Shown piece after piece: positions 8,093-17,061 of a stretch of DNA of 64,000 nucleotides (positions within the stretch are counted from its first letter, which is position 1; every line of letters begins with the position of its first letter). The position numbers and the translations under genes are program-made. The stretch lies in the NCBI RefSeq assembly GCF_016756595.1, contig NZ_AP023257.1, positions 2,930,001 to 2,994,000 on the forward strand. Reading direction: 5' to 3'. This stretch comes from Mesorhizobium sp. L-2-11 (GTDB lineage: Bacteria > Pseudomonadota > Alphaproteobacteria > Rhizobiales > Rhizobiaceae). The notes beneath the pieces are model-generated. The model was not told where the DNA came from. It searched no databases and saw only the letters and a list, made by a program, of their open reading frames with translations.

Positions 8093-8164
8093 ATGCATGT
8101 CGTTATCCTACCGCTGCGCACCCTCGGGTCAAAGCCCGACGGCAGGTTGTGGGTGACATGCACT
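8093..8164. repeat. R2 intergenic repeat
   Basis: The copy begins tatgcatgtcgttatcctac at about 8093, contains cgctgcgcaccctcgggtca, and ends gtgggtgacatgca. The outer boxes atgcatgtcg/cgacatgcat and the inner boxes are inverted repeats. Other copies are at 22951 and 45178, with a half copy at 38653. Bases 8165-8290, up to the SDR gene stop, contain a stretch with protein-like codon pattern on the minus strand that could not be assigned to a family. Confidence 0.75.
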
Positions 8165-8290
8165 ATGCGGCAATCGATAGCCCAGCCCCGCCAAGGCAGC
8201 GCCATGCACCCTTGAGCCGGTGATGGTCGCCTTCATACCCGGGCCAAGCAGCTTCCGCGCCGAGCCGCCGACGATCACGGCATTTCTCAG

Positions 8291-9130
8291 TCATGAATGC
8301 CGTTCCTTCGATATCGGGGAGGGGAGCCCGACGAGGTCAAGGCTCAATGTCCGCAATTGCTGCCTTGCCTTTGCGTCATAGGCCTGCGGATCGGCGCGAG
8401 ATTCCCTCTGGCCGTCGAAATAGAGGCCGCTCCGCCCTTCGAGCGCGGGCGACGTGGCAAGGTTGAGGATGGCGTCGGCGCCGGTCTCGACCGAGTTCCA
8501 AGGCATGATGGCTGCCTGCCGGACCATGGTGGTGTTCATGTAGCTTGCCGGATGCAGGCTGTTGACGGTGACGCCCGTGTTCTTAAGTTCCTGCGCCAGA
8601 TCGATGGTGAACATGATCTGCGCCAGCTTGCTCTGGCAGTAAGCGCGCACGCCGTCGTAGTTGCGGGTCAGCATGACATCGTCGAAATCGATCGCCTGCT
8701 GGCCGGCCGAGGCGACGTTGACGATGCGCGCCGGCGCGCTCGCCTTGAGCAGCGGCAGAAGCTCTGAGGTGAGCAGGAAGCCGGCGAGATAGTTGACGGC
8801 AAAGCGCAGCTCGTAGCCGTCGGCGCTGACCTGTCGTTTGGTGCCTGCGGTACCGATGCCGGCGTTGTTGATGAGAATGTCGAGTCGGTCGGTCCTGGCG
8901 TGCACGGCCTCGGCGAGGCGGCGGACCTCGGCCAGGGACGAGAGGTCGGCGACGAGAAGCTCGGCCTTGCCGCCGGCGGCTTCGATCTCGGCGACCGTCG
9001 CCTTGCCCCGTGTCGCATCGCGACCATGCACCAGGACCCGCGCGCCATCGGCGCCGAGCCTTTGCGCGACGACGCGGCCGACGCCGTCGGTCGACCCGGT
9101 GATGAGGACGGTCTTGTCTTTCAGTTCCAT
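8291..9130 (-). CDS. Short-chain dehydrogenase/reductase (SDR) family oxidoreductase
   Basis: This is a classical-type SDR of 279 residues from the chosen start. It shows the cofactor motif TGSTDGVG near residue 11, NNAG near residue 87 and the catalytic YCQSK (YxxxK), with the upstream NVASAGQQ supplying the Ser. The length and the lack of an Asp at the end of strand 2 (VHGRDATRG) resemble retinol-dehydrogenase-like NADP-preferring SDRs. The start at 9130 is chosen because ggaggctccgagc places a strong ribosome site before that ATG. In-frame ATGs at 9145 and 9181 lack one. It lies downstream of rutR on the same strand. A role in disposing of malonate semialdehyde is possible by context only. 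Confidence 0.85.
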   Translation of the reverse strand: MELKDKTVLITGSTDGVGRVVAQRLGADGARVLVHGRDATRGKATVAEIEAAGGKAELLVADLSSLAEVRRLAEAVHARTDRLDILINNAGIGTAGTKRQVSADGYELRFAVNYLAGFLLTSELLPLLKASAPARIVNVASAGQQAIDFDDVMLTRNYDGVRAYCQSKLAQIMFTIDLAQELKNTGVTVNSLHPASYMNTTMVRQAAIMPWNSVETGADAILNLATSPALEGRSGLYFDGQRESRADPQAYDAKARQQLRTLSLDLVGLPSPISKERHS

Positions 9131-9237
9131 GCTCGGAGCCTCCATGTCATTGCTCTGAGTGGAAGATGGGACGTCCGGCACCGGTCAAACAGGTCAAACT
9201 TTATCGCAGCGCAGACCCCAGGATGACGAAACGAGAA

Positions 9238-9867
9238 TTAGCCCTTTGGCTTCAACCCGTCGATGAACAATTGTTCGAGAAACCTTGCCGCGTCCTCGAA
9301 GCGGCCGTCGCCGCCGCGGTCGGGGCCGAGCACGGCGCGGACCTGAACGTCGAAATCGGCATAGTGCTGCGTCGTCGCCCAGATCGAGAAGATCAGGTGC
9401 CAGGGGTCGGTGGGCGCGATCTTGCCGGCGCGCATCCAGCCCTTGATGACGGCGGCCTTCTCGTCGACCAGCGTCTTCAGCTCGCCTTCCAGCATCGGCA
9501 TGATGCGCGGCGCGCCCTGCAGGATCTCGTTGGCGAACAGCCGGCTTTCCCTGGGGAAATCGCGCGCCATTTCGAGTTTGCGCCTGATATAGCTGCGCAA
9601 CTCGGTCAGCGGGTCGCCGATGTCGTCGAGTTCGCGCAGCGGCGCCAGCCAGGTATCCAGAAGCCGCTGCATCAGCGTCTCGTGGATATCCTCCTTGCGG
9701 CGGAAATAGTAGAGCAGGTTCGGCTTAGACATGCCGGCGGCTTCGGCGATCTGGTCGATGGTCGAGCCGCGAAAGCCGTTGGTCGAGAACACCTCGAGCG
9801 CCGCCTCCAGGATCAGCTCGCGCTTTTCCTGCTGGATGCGGGTACGGCGAGGAACGGGAATTCCCAT
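9238..9867 (-). CDS. rutR: RutR-type TetR family regulator of pyrimidine utilization
   Basis: A TetR/AcrR repressor of about 209 residues. The N-terminal helix-turn-helix (ILEAALEVFSTNGFRGSTID, AAGMSKPNLLYYFRRKEDI) is followed by the YcdC/RutR-type ligand domain with IFSIWATTQHYADFDVQVRA, characteristic of RutR, which binds uracil or thymine and releases DNA. Neighbours on both sides encode reductive pyrimidine catabolism, and two operator-like elements matching the RutR consensus lie at 2866 and 10013. The ATG at 9867 is used; a GTG at 9879 in the same frame is an alternative. It is divergent from the aminotransferase gene. Confidence 0.85.
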   Translation of the reverse strand: MGIPVPRRTRIQQEKRELILEAALEVFSTNGFRGSTIDQIAEAAGMSKPNLLYYFRRKEDIHETLMQRLLDTWLAPLRELDDIGDPLTELRSYIRRKLEMARDFPRESRLFANEILQGAPRIMPMLEGELKTLVDEKAAVIKGWMRAGKIAPTDPWHLIFSIWATTQHYADFDVQVRAVLGPDRGGDGRFEDAARFLEQLFIDGLKPKG

Positions 9868-10012
9868 GTCGGCCGTCACTGCGGCATAGCCTGGGTTGGA
9901 GAGCCATCTGGACCAATTCTCTGGACCAGTTTTTCTCCGGCCTGTGGAGCGCGCCTCAGCTGCCGCATTTCCGCTAGTAATCCCTTGACCGCCGACAGGG
10001 CGGTGCTAACGT

Positions 10013-10028
10013 TTGTCCAATCGGTCAA
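10013..10028. promoter_or_regulatory. RutR-like operator upstream of the aminotransferase gene
   Basis: ttgtccaatcggtcaa matches TTGACCA-nn-TGGTCAA at 12 of 14 half-site positions. It lies about 95 bp before the aminotransferase ATG and about 145 bp before the rutR start, inside the divergent 254-bp region. Nearby, ctggacca occurs twice in direct orientation (9911 and 9923) on the rutR-proximal side and could contribute to autoregulation. Inference from consensus and position. Confidence 0.6.
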
Positions 10029-10121
10029 AATTTGCGTAGCACGAAAACGCAGCAGAGACCAAGTGTCGGGAAGACCAAGCGTTAGCCGCACCGAAACAGG
10101 TTACAAGGGGAAGTCTTGGTC

Positions 10122-11450
10122 ATGTCCAACCGGCTGAAAGTCACGCCGAACGATCTCAGCGCATTCTGGATGCCGTTCACGGCAAACCGGCAGTTCAAGC
10201 AAGCGCCGCGCATGATGGTGTCCGCCAAGGATATGCATTACACGACGAGCGACGGTCGCACGGTTTTAGACGGCACCGCCGGCCTGTGGTGCGTCAATGC
10301 CGGCCACTGCCGGCCGAAGATCACCGAGGCGATCCAGAGCCAGGCCGCCGAGCTCGACTACGCGCCGGCGTTCCAGATGGGTCACCCGATCGTCTTCGAA
10401 CTGGCCAACCGTTTGGTCGACCTGGCGCCACAGGGCATGGACCACGTGTTCTTCACCAACTCCGGATCGGAATCGGTCGAGACCGCGCTGAAGATGGCGA
10501 TCGCCTATCACCGCGCCAAAGGCGAGGGCTCGCGCACCCGCCTGATCGGCCGCGAGCGCGGCTATCACGGCGTTAATTTCGGCGGCATCTCGGTCGGCGG
10601 CATCGTCACCAACCGCAAGATGTTCGGCACGCTGCTCGGCGGCGTCGACCACATGCCGCACACCCACCTGCCCGAGAAGAACTCGTTCACCAGGGGCGTG
10701 CCCGAGCATGGCGCGGAATTGGCCAATGAACTGGAGCGCATCGTCACGCTGCACGACGCCTCGACGATCGCGGCGGTCATCGTCGAGCCGGTGGCCGGTT
10801 CCACCGGCGTCATCCTGCCGCCGAAGGGCTATCTCGAGAGGCTGCGCGAGATCTGCACCAGGCACGGCATCCTTTTGATCTTCGACGAGGTCATCACCGG
10901 TTTCGGCCGTCTCGGCACGCCGTTTGCCGCCGACTATTTCGGCGTCACTCCCGACATCATGGCCACCGCCAAGGGCGTCTCCAACGGCGTTATTCCGATG
11001 GGCGCGGTGTTCGTCAGGAAGGAAATCCACGACGCCTTCATGACCGGCCCCGAGCATATGATCGAGTTCTTCCACGGCTACACCTATTCGGGCAATCCTA
11101 TCGCCTGTGCGGCAGCACTCGGCACGCTCGACACCTATAAGGAAGAGGGCTTGCTGACCCGCGGCCAGGATTTGGCGCCGTATTGGGAAGACGCGCTGCA
11201 TTCGCTGAAGGGCGAGCCGAACGTCATCGATATCAGAAACATCGGCCTGATCGGCGCGATCGAGCTGGCGCCCATCCCCGGCAGTCCGACCAAGCGTGCC
11301 TTCTCGGCTTTTGTGAAAGCGTTCGAGCGCGGCGCGCTGATCCGCACCACCGGCGACATCATCGCGCTGTCGCCGCCGCTGATCATCACCAAGGGCCAGA
11401 TCAACGAATTGATCGACCATGTGCGTGAAGTGCTGAGGGCGGTGGATTGA
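10122..11450 (+). CDS. Omega-amino-acid (beta-alanine) -- pyruvate aminotransferase, class III
   Basis: This PLP enzyme (442 residues) transfers the amino group of beta-alanine to pyruvate, giving malonate semialdehyde and alanine, the last step of reductive pyrimidine breakdown. Class III features are the phosphate-binding TNSGSESVETALKMA (about residues 108-122), the aromatic stacking region RGYHGVNFGG, the Asp-containing FDEVITGFGRLG and the Schiff-base Lys in MATAKGVSNG. WMPFTANRQFK at the N-terminus is typical of omega-amino-acid:pyruvate transaminases. The ATG at 10122 follows aagggga; a TTG at 10116 is rejected. Divergent from rutR, followed at 56 bp by the N-carbamoyl-amino-acid hydrolase gene. 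The substrate is supported by pathway context. Confidence 0.9.
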   Translation: MSNRLKVTPNDLSAFWMPFTANRQFKQAPRMMVSAKDMHYTTSDGRTVLDGTAGLWCVNAGHCRPKITEAIQSQAAELDYAPAFQMGHPIVFELANRLVDLAPQGMDHVFFTNSGSESVETALKMAIAYHRAKGEGSRTRLIGRERGYHGVNFGGISVGGIVTNRKMFGTLLGGVDHMPHTHLPEKNSFTRGVPEHGAELANELERIVTLHDASTIAAVIVEPVAGSTGVILPPKGYLERLREICTRHGILLIFDEVITGFGRLGTPFAADYFGVTPDIMATAKGVSNGVIPMGAVFVRKEIHDAFMTGPEHMIEFFHGYTYSGNPIACAAALGTLDTYKEEGLLTRGQDLAPYWEDALHSLKGEPNVIDIRNIGLIGAIELAPIPGSPTKRAFSAFVKAFERGALIRTTGDIIALSPPLIITKGQINELIDHVREVLRAVD

Positions 11451-11506
11451 GAAACGCGGCGCAGCTTTCCTTGGGGGACGCTGCGCAATCGATGAGGTTT
11501 TAGAAA

Positions 11507-12757
11507 ATGGCCGCTCCGGGCGAGAATCTGCGAATCAATTCAGATCGTTTGTGGGATTCGATAATGGAGATGGCGAAGATCGGCCCCGGCATTGCCGGCG
11601 GCAATAATCGCCAGACGTTGACCGACGCGGACGGCGAGGGGCGGCAGCTGTTCAAGCGCTGGTGCGAGGCGGCGGGACTTGAAATGGGCCTCGACGAGAT
11701 GGGCACGATGTTTGCCCGCCGCGAGGGCACCGAGCCCGATCTGCCGCCGGTCTATGTCGGCAGCCATCTCGACACCCAGCCGACCGGCGGCAAGTATGAC
11801 GGCGTGCTTGGCGTGCTCGGCGGCCTGGAGATCGTGCGCTCGCTCAACGAGCTCGGCATCAAGACAAAACATCCGATCGTCGTCACCAACTGGACGAACG
11901 AGGAAGGCGCGCGCTTTGCGCCGGCGATGATGGCATCCGGCGTATTCGCCGGCGTCCTCGACCAAGCCGACGTCTACGAGCATGTCGACAAGGACGGCAA
12001 GAAGTTCGGCGAGGAACTCGAACGCATCGGCTGGAAAGGCAGCGAGAAAGTCGGTGAGCGCAAGATCCACGCCTTCTTCGAGCTGCATATCGAGCAAGGC
12101 CCGATCCTAGAGGACGAGGGCATAGACATCGGCGTCGTCACCCATGGCCAGGGACTGAAATGGCTGCAGGTGACGCTGACCGGCAAGGAGGCGCATACCG
12201 GCTCGACGCCGATGCCGAAGCGCCGCAATGCCGGGCTCGGCATGGCGCGGGTGATCGAGCTGGTGCACGAGATCGCCATGGACTACCAGCCCGACGCCGT
12301 CGGCGCGGTCGGCCACATGGAGGTCTATCCGAACTCGCGCAATATCATCGCCGGCCGCACCATGTTCACCATCGACATCCGCTCGCCGGAAAAGGAAGTG
12401 CTCGACGCCATGGACGGGCGCATCCGCGAAGGCATCGACACAATCTGCGAAGCGCTCGACATCAAATATCAAATCGACCAGGTCGGTCATTTCGATCCGG
12501 TGACTTTCGATCCGGGCTGCGTCAAGGCTGTGCGGGATGCGGCAGAGCGCCTGGGTTATACGCATCGCAACATCGTCTCCGGCGCCGGCCACGACGCCTG
12601 CTGGATCAACCGCGTCGCGCCGACGGCAATGGTGATGTGCCCCTGCGTCGACGGGCTGTCGCACAACGAGGCCGAGGAAATCACCAAGGAATGGGCGGCG
12701 GCCGGCGCCGACGTGCTGTTCCACGCGGTGGTGGAGACAGCGGTGATCGTGGGGTGA
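11507..12757 (+). CDS. Beta-ureidopropionase / N-carbamoyl-amino-acid hydrolase (M20 family)
   Basis: Zn- or Mn-dependent amidohydrolase of 416 residues that removes the carbamoyl group. In this operon the expected substrate is N-carbamoyl-beta-alanine, giving beta-alanine, CO2 and ammonia. Metal ligands are visible in order: GSHLDTQPTGGKYDG (His and Asp), TNWTNEEGARFAP (Glu-Glu), ELHIEQGPILE (His) and DGLSHNEAEE (His). The dimerisation-domain motif TGKEAHTGSTPM is also present. Members include L-carbamoylases, allantoate amidohydrolases and bacterial PydC-type ureidopropionases. The neighbouring dihydropyrimidinase and PreTA make the last most likely. Cytoplasmic. Part of a three-gene run 10122-14273 with 56- and 64-bp gaps. 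Confidence 0.9.
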   Translation: MAAPGENLRINSDRLWDSIMEMAKIGPGIAGGNNRQTLTDADGEGRQLFKRWCEAAGLEMGLDEMGTMFARREGTEPDLPPVYVGSHLDTQPTGGKYDGVLGVLGGLEIVRSLNELGIKTKHPIVVTNWTNEEGARFAPAMMASGVFAGVLDQADVYEHVDKDGKKFGEELERIGWKGSEKVGERKIHAFFELHIEQGPILEDEGIDIGVVTHGQGLKWLQVTLTGKEAHTGSTPMPKRRNAGLGMARVIELVHEIAMDYQPDAVGAVGHMEVYPNSRNIIAGRTMFTIDIRSPEKEVLDAMDGRIREGIDTICEALDIKYQIDQVGHFDPVTFDPGCVKAVRDAAERLGYTHRNIVSGAGHDACWINRVAPTAMVMCPCVDGLSHNEAEEITKEWAAAGADVLFHAVVETAVIVG

Positions 12758-12821
12758 GCTAGCATCCAGGATTCCGAACGCCGCTCACCAAGAAGCGCGA
12801 GATAAACAAGGGAACAAAAAA

Positions 12822-14273
12822 ATGTCCAAAGTCATCAAGAACGGCACCATCGTCACCGCCGATCGCAGCTGGAAAGCCGACGTGCTGTTCAAGCACGGCA
12901 AGATCATCGCCATCGGGCCGGACCTGCATGCCGACCACGAGTTCGACGCCACCGGCTGCTATGTGATGCCGGGCGGCATCGATCCGCACACCCATCTCGA
13001 AATGCCGTTCATGGGTACTTATTCGGCCGACGATTTCGAGAGCGGCACCCGCGCCGCGCTTGCCGGCGGCACCACGATGGTCGTCGATTTCTGCCTGCCG
13101 GCGCCGCAGCAGTCGCTGCTCGAGGCCCTGCAGATGTGGGACAACAAGACCTCGAAAGCCTCCTGCGACTATTCCTTCCACATGGCGATCACCTGGTGGG
13201 GCAAGCAGGTGTTCGACGAGATGGCCACTGTCGTCGACAAGGGCATCACCTCGTTCAAGCACTTCATGGCCTACAAGGGCGCGCTGATGGTCGACGACGA
13301 CGAGATGTATTCGTCGTTCCAGCGCTGCGCCGACCTTGGCGCGCTGCCGCTGGTCCATGCCGAGAATGGCGACGTGGTGGCGGCGCTGTCGCAGAAGCTG
13401 CTGGCCGCCGGCAATAACGGCCCCGAAGGGCACGCTTACTCGCGGCCGCCGGAAGTGGAAGGCGAGGCGACCAATCGCGCCATCATGATCGCCGACATGG
13501 CCGGCGTGCCGCTCTATGTCGTGCATGTCTCCTGCGAGCAGGCCCACGAAGCCATTCGCCGGGCGCGGCAGAAAGGCATGCGGGTGTTCGGCGAGCCGCT
13601 GATCCAGCATCTGACGCTCGACGAGAGCGAATATTTCAACAAGGACTGGGACCATGCCGCACGCCGCGTGATGAGCCCACCGTTCCGCAACAAACTGCAC
13701 CAGGATTCGCTGTGGGCCGGCCTGCAGGCCGGCTCGCTGCAAGTCGTGGCGACCGACCACTGCGCCTTCACCACCAGCCAGAAGCGCAACGGCTTGGGCG
13801 ACTTCACAAAAATTCCGAACGGCACCGGCGGGCTCGAGGACCGCTTGCCGGTGCTGTGGACGACCGGCGTCAACACCGGCCGGCTGACAATGAACGAGTT
13901 CGTCGCGGTGACATCGACCAACATCGCCAAAATCCTCAACATGTATCCGAAGAAGGGCGCCATCGTCGAAGGCGCCGACGCCGACATCGTCGTCTGGGAC
14001 CCGCAGCGCGAGAAGACGATCACGGCCAAGAAGCAGCAGTCGGTGATCGACTACAACGTCTTCGAAGGTTTTGAGGTGACCGGCCTGCCGCGCTTCGTCT
14101 TTTCGCGCGGCGAACTGTCGATCCAGGAGGACGAGGTCAAGGCGAAACCCGGCCATGGCGAGTTCGTCGGCCGCGAGCCGAATGCCGCAGTCAACCGGGC
14201 GCTGTCGACCTGGAAGGAAATCTCCGCGCCGCGCAAGGTGGAACGATCAGGTATTCCGGCGACCGGGGTGTGA
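12822..14273 (+). CDS. hydA: Dihydropyrimidinase (D-hydantoinase)
   Basis: A cyclic amidohydrolase of 483 residues that opens 5,6-dihydrouracil to N-carbamoyl-beta-alanine, the second step of the pathway. Binuclear metal ligands typical of hydantoinases are present: HTH at residues 56-58 (PGGIDPHTHLEMPF), the carboxylated Lys in TSFKHFMAYKGAL, His in PLVHAENGD, His in VVHVSCEQA and Asp in VATDHCAF. The length is standard. It lies downstream of the aminotransferase and ureidopropionase genes with a clear aagggaac ribosome site. Cytoplasmic homotetramer in characterised members. Confidence 0.93.
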   Translation: MSKVIKNGTIVTADRSWKADVLFKHGKIIAIGPDLHADHEFDATGCYVMPGGIDPHTHLEMPFMGTYSADDFESGTRAALAGGTTMVVDFCLPAPQQSLLEALQMWDNKTSKASCDYSFHMAITWWGKQVFDEMATVVDKGITSFKHFMAYKGALMVDDDEMYSSFQRCADLGALPLVHAENGDVVAALSQKLLAAGNNGPEGHAYSRPPEVEGEATNRAIMIADMAGVPLYVVHVSCEQAHEAIRRARQKGMRVFGEPLIQHLTLDESEYFNKDWDHAARRVMSPPFRNKLHQDSLWAGLQAGSLQVVATDHCAFTTSQKRNGLGDFTKIPNGTGGLEDRLPVLWTTGVNTGRLTMNEFVAVTSTNIAKILNMYPKKGAIVEGADADIVVWDPQREKTITAKKQQSVIDYNVFEGFEVTGLPRFVFSRGELSIQEDEVKAKPGHGEFVGREPNAAVNRALSTWKEISAPRKVERSGIPATGV

Positions 14274-14407
14274 GCTTGCGCAAGGACGGTACTGTCCCGG
14301 TGCTAGTGATTGCCGAAGTCGGCGCCGCCCCTCTGGGGCAGCGCAAACCTGAAGCGATTGCGCTGTCTCGATGCCCGATGCCAATTGGTCGGCGGGTAGG
14401 CCGCTTA

Positions 14408-14812
14408 TCAGGCGACCAGCCCATCCAGTTCCGGCAGCAGGACGACGCTTTCCTGTTCGTTGGGATCGGTGCGGGCGATGACCGCCGAGGCCGGGCTGGC
14501 GCTCAGATTGGCCGGCAGATGCGGCACGCCGGCGGGAATGTAGAAGAGGTCGCCGGCCCTGGCCACGATCTGCTGCTCGAGCCGGTCGCCATACCAGGTA
14601 TGGACCTCGCCCGAGAGCACATAGATCGCCGTCTCATGGCTTTCGTGCATATGCGCCCTGGCTCGGGCACCGGGCGGCATGGTGAGCAGGTGCATGCAGA
14701 TGCCGGTAGAGCCGACCGTCTCGGCGGCGATGCCGGTGAAATAACTCAGTCCCTGCTTGCCTTCATAAGAGCTTTCGGGGCGGATAAGATGGCAGGTGGG
14801 TTTGGACGACAT
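14408..14812 (-). CDS. Cupin-domain protein
   Basis: Single-domain cupin of 134 residues. Motif 1 is seen as HMHESHETAIYVLSGEV with the metal-binding His pair and Glu. Motif 2 is GDLFYIPAGVPHLP with the last His. Such proteins bind a metal and act as small-molecule dioxygenases, isomerases or sensors; the exact role is not deducible. It is transcribed against the flanking pyrimidine genes, between hydA and the ABC ATPase gene. Its placement inside the island suggests a link to pyrimidine or purine use, but this is inference only. Confidence 0.85.
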   Translation of the reverse strand: MSSKPTCHLIRPESSYEGKQGLSYFTGIAAETVGSTGICMHLLTMPPGARARAHMHESHETAIYVLSGEVHTWYGDRLEQQIVARAGDLFYIPAGVPHLPANLSASPASAVIARTDPNEQESVVLLPELDGLVA

Positions 14813-14922
14813 CGGGCAAACTCTCGATCGAGTGGGACAAGATAAGTGGTAAGCAGCATTTTGGCAAAAGCAACGGGAGTCCGGCCGGCGCGGGGGCGAC
14901 GCGAGAAGCCAGGCTGCGGCCT

Positions 14923-15714
14923 ATGACCGGACAGTCGCCAGCCGTCGTTTCGGCAAGCAAGCTTGGCCTGACCTTCCAGACCAGTGACGGTCCGGTGCAG
15001 GCGCTGTCGAATGTCGACTTGACCATCGGCAAGGGCGAATTCGTCTCCTTCATCGGGCCGTCCGGCTGTGGCAAGACGACCTTGCTGCGGGTCATCGCCG
15101 ATCTGGAGAAACCGACATCGGGAAGCATCGCCGTCAACGGCATGACGCCCGAGCAGGCGCGCCAGAGCCGCGCCTATGGCTATGTCTTCCAGGCGGCCGC
15201 ACTTTATCCGTGGCGCACCATCGAGCGCAATGTGGCGCTGCCGCTGGAGATCATCGGCCTGTCGAAGGCAGAGCAGGCGGCGCGCATCAAGCGCACGCTC
15301 GATCTGGTCAACCTGTCCGGCTTCGAGCAGAAATACCCGTGGCAGCTTTCCGGCGGCATGCAGCAGCGTGCCTCGATCGCGCGGGCACTGGCCTTCGATG
15401 CCGATCTTCTGTTGATGGACGAGCCGTTCGGCGCGCTCGACGAGATCGTGCGCGACCACCTCAACGAACAACTTCTGGAGCTTTGGGAGCGGACCAACAA
15501 GACCATCTGCTTCGTCACCCATTCGATTCCCGAGGCGGTCTACCTTTCGACGCGCATCATCGTCATGTCACCGCGCCCGGGCCGCGTCAGCGACGTCATC
15601 GAATCGACATTGCCGAAAAAGCGGCCACTCGACATTCGCGAGACGCCGGAGTTTTTGGCGATCGCCGCGCGGGTGCGCGACGGGCTCAGGGCAGGGCACA
15701 GCTATGAGGATTGA
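14923..15714 (+). CDS. ABC transporter ATP-binding protein, nitrate/taurine/pyrimidine-precursor type
   Basis: ATPase of 263 residues with Walker A GPSGCGKTT (near residue 46), Q-loop VFQAAALYPW, signature LSGGMQQRASIARAL, Walker B LLLMDEPFGALD and switch His in CFVTHSIPEA. It is closest in type to the TauB/SsuB/ThiZ group. The importer genes follow in order ATPase, permease, permease, binding protein, interrupted by a 468-bp repeat cluster after this gene. Location in the pyrimidine island suggests import of uracil, thymine or a related base, as proposed for similar RutR-linked ABC systems in rhizobia. Substrate is inferred. Confidence 0.9.
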   Translation: MTGQSPAVVSASKLGLTFQTSDGPVQALSNVDLTIGKGEFVSFIGPSGCGKTTLLRVIADLEKPTSGSIAVNGMTPEQARQSRAYGYVFQAAALYPWRTIERNVALPLEIIGLSKAEQAARIKRTLDLVNLSGFEQKYPWQLSGGMQQRASIARALAFDADLLLMDEPFGALDEIVRDHLNEQLLELWERTNKTICFVTHSIPEAVYLSTRIIVMSPRPGRVSDVIESTLPKKRPLDIRETPEFLAIAARVRDGLRAGHSYED

Positions 15715-15754
15715 GGTGGTTTCTCCTCTCCCCAATGGGGGTGGTAGGCCCACC

Positions 15755-16130
15755 CATGCTTTCGTCATCCTAGGGCGGAGCCGCCGCGAAGCGGCGTTCA
15801 TTGAGAGCGCTGCCAACCACGCCTTCGTCATCCTAGGGCGGGGCAGTCGCGAAGCGGCGTTCATCGAGATCGCGGCCAACCACGCCTTCGTCATCCTAGG
15901 GCGAAGCAAGGAGCGAAGCGACGCGGCGCAGACCCTAGGATCCATGCCGTTACCTTCGCGCTTTGCAATGGTACGGAACATAGCTCCCTGTCTTAAGGGA
16001 ACGTCGGCTGCCGAGGCTTGGCTGGCGGATATTCTAGACCGGTTGGGCCATTCGGCCGAGGTCACGGAATGGATCCTAGGGTCTACGCCCGCCGCTTCGC
16101 GGCGGCTCCGCCCTAGGATGACGAAGCCGT
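15755..16130. repeat. R3 repeat cluster (tcatcctaggg boxes)
   Basis: The 468-bp gap between the ABC ATPase and permease genes is almost all repeat. Units beginning cttcgtcatcctagggcg occur in direct orientation near 15761, 15825 and 15887. Their inverse, ccctaggatgacgaag, closes the block near 16111-16126. Boxes gaccctaggatccatgccg (about 15932) and atggatcctagggtctacg (about 16069) pair with each other. The same family is at 46927. No gene is recognised within it; an open frame crossing it only translates the repeats. Confidence 0.85.
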
Positions 16131-16182
16131 GGTTACCCGCTCGCGTAACGCAAAGTGTGCGCCAGTCGTCCGAGGCCCGCTG

Positions 16183-17061
16183 ATGGACTCCTTTCGCGAC
16201 AAGCTCATCCCGGTGACCTCGATCCTCGCGGGCGTGGTGGTCGTCTGGTATGTTTTCGCCGTTATCCTCAACGCGCCGTTCCAGCGCGATCTCGACCGCC
16301 GTGCTAACCAAACGCCTGATATTGTGGAATTCATCGGCAAGACGATGTCGCAGCCGAAGCCGACGCTGCCGGCGCCGCATCAGGTGGCGGTCAATTTCTT
16401 CGAGAACACGTTTCTGCGCAAGGTCACCAGCAATCGCAGCCTTGTTTACAATGCTTGGGTGACGCTGTCCTCGACGCTGCTCGGCTTCGCTTTCGGCACG
16501 GCCCTCGGCATCCTGATTGCCGTCGGCATCGTCCATGTGGCGACGCTCGACCGCAGCCTGATGCCGTGGATCATCGCCTCGCAGACCATTCCGATCCTGG
16601 CGGTGGCGCCGATGATAATCGTCGTGCTGGCGGCGATCGGCGTCACCGGGCTGATCCCGAAGGCGCTGATCTCGACCTATCTGTCGTTCTTCCCGGTGGC
16701 GGTCGGCATGGTCAAAGGGCTGCGTTCGCCCGAACTCACCCATCTCGACCTGATGCACACTTATAATGCCAGCGCCTCGCAAACCTTCTGGAAACTGCGG
16801 GTGCCGGCATCGGTGCCGTTCCTGTTCACCTCGATGAAGGTGGCGGTGGCGGCCAGCCTGGTCGGCGCCATCGTCGGCGAACTGCCGACCGGTGCCGTCG
16901 CCGGCATCGGCGCCAAGCTGCTTGCCGGCGCCTATTACAGCCAGACCATCGATATCTGGTCGGCGCTGGTGGCCGGCTCGGTGGTGGCGGCGCTGCTGGT
17001 TATGATGGTCGGCATCGCCGGTCGCATCGTCGACCGCGCCATGGGCGGGAGGCCGGCATGA
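16183..17061 (+). CDS. ABC transporter permease (BPD_transp_1 family)
   Basis: Inner-membrane permease of 292 residues. An N-terminal TM (LAGVVVVWYVFAVILNAPF) is followed by about five more hydrophobic segments and the EAA loop region (DLMHTYNASASQTFWKLRVP) that contacts the ATPase. The ATG at 16183 has cgagg upstream. An in-frame ATG at 16129 lies inside the R3 repeats and is rejected. Its stop overlaps the next permease gene by 4 bp (ATGA). The two permeases probably form a heterodimeric channel for the importer whose binding protein is encoded at 18278. Confidence 0.9.
   Translation: MDSFRDKLIPVTSILAGVVVVWYVFAVILNAPFQRDLDRRANQTPDIVEFIGKTMSQPKPTLPAPHQVAVNFFENTFLRKVTSNRSLVYNAWVTLSSTLLGFAFGTALGILIAVGIVHVATLDRSLMPWIIASQTIPILAVAPMIIVVLAAIGVTGLIPKALISTYLSFFPVAVGMVKGLRSPELTHLDLMHTYNASASQTFWKLRVPASVPFLFTSMKVAVAASLVGAIVGELPTGAVAGIGAKLLAGAYYSQTIDIWSALVAGSVVAALLVMMVGIAGRIVDRAMGGRPA

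Noticed and set aside
12759..14156. Open frame of 465 codons opposite hydA
   Set aside because: No recognisable protein; hydA is intact on the other strand.
15704..16183. 160-codon open frame across the R3 repeat cluster
   Set aside because: The translation only repeats the peptide from R3 units (HAFVILGRS...), with no start context.
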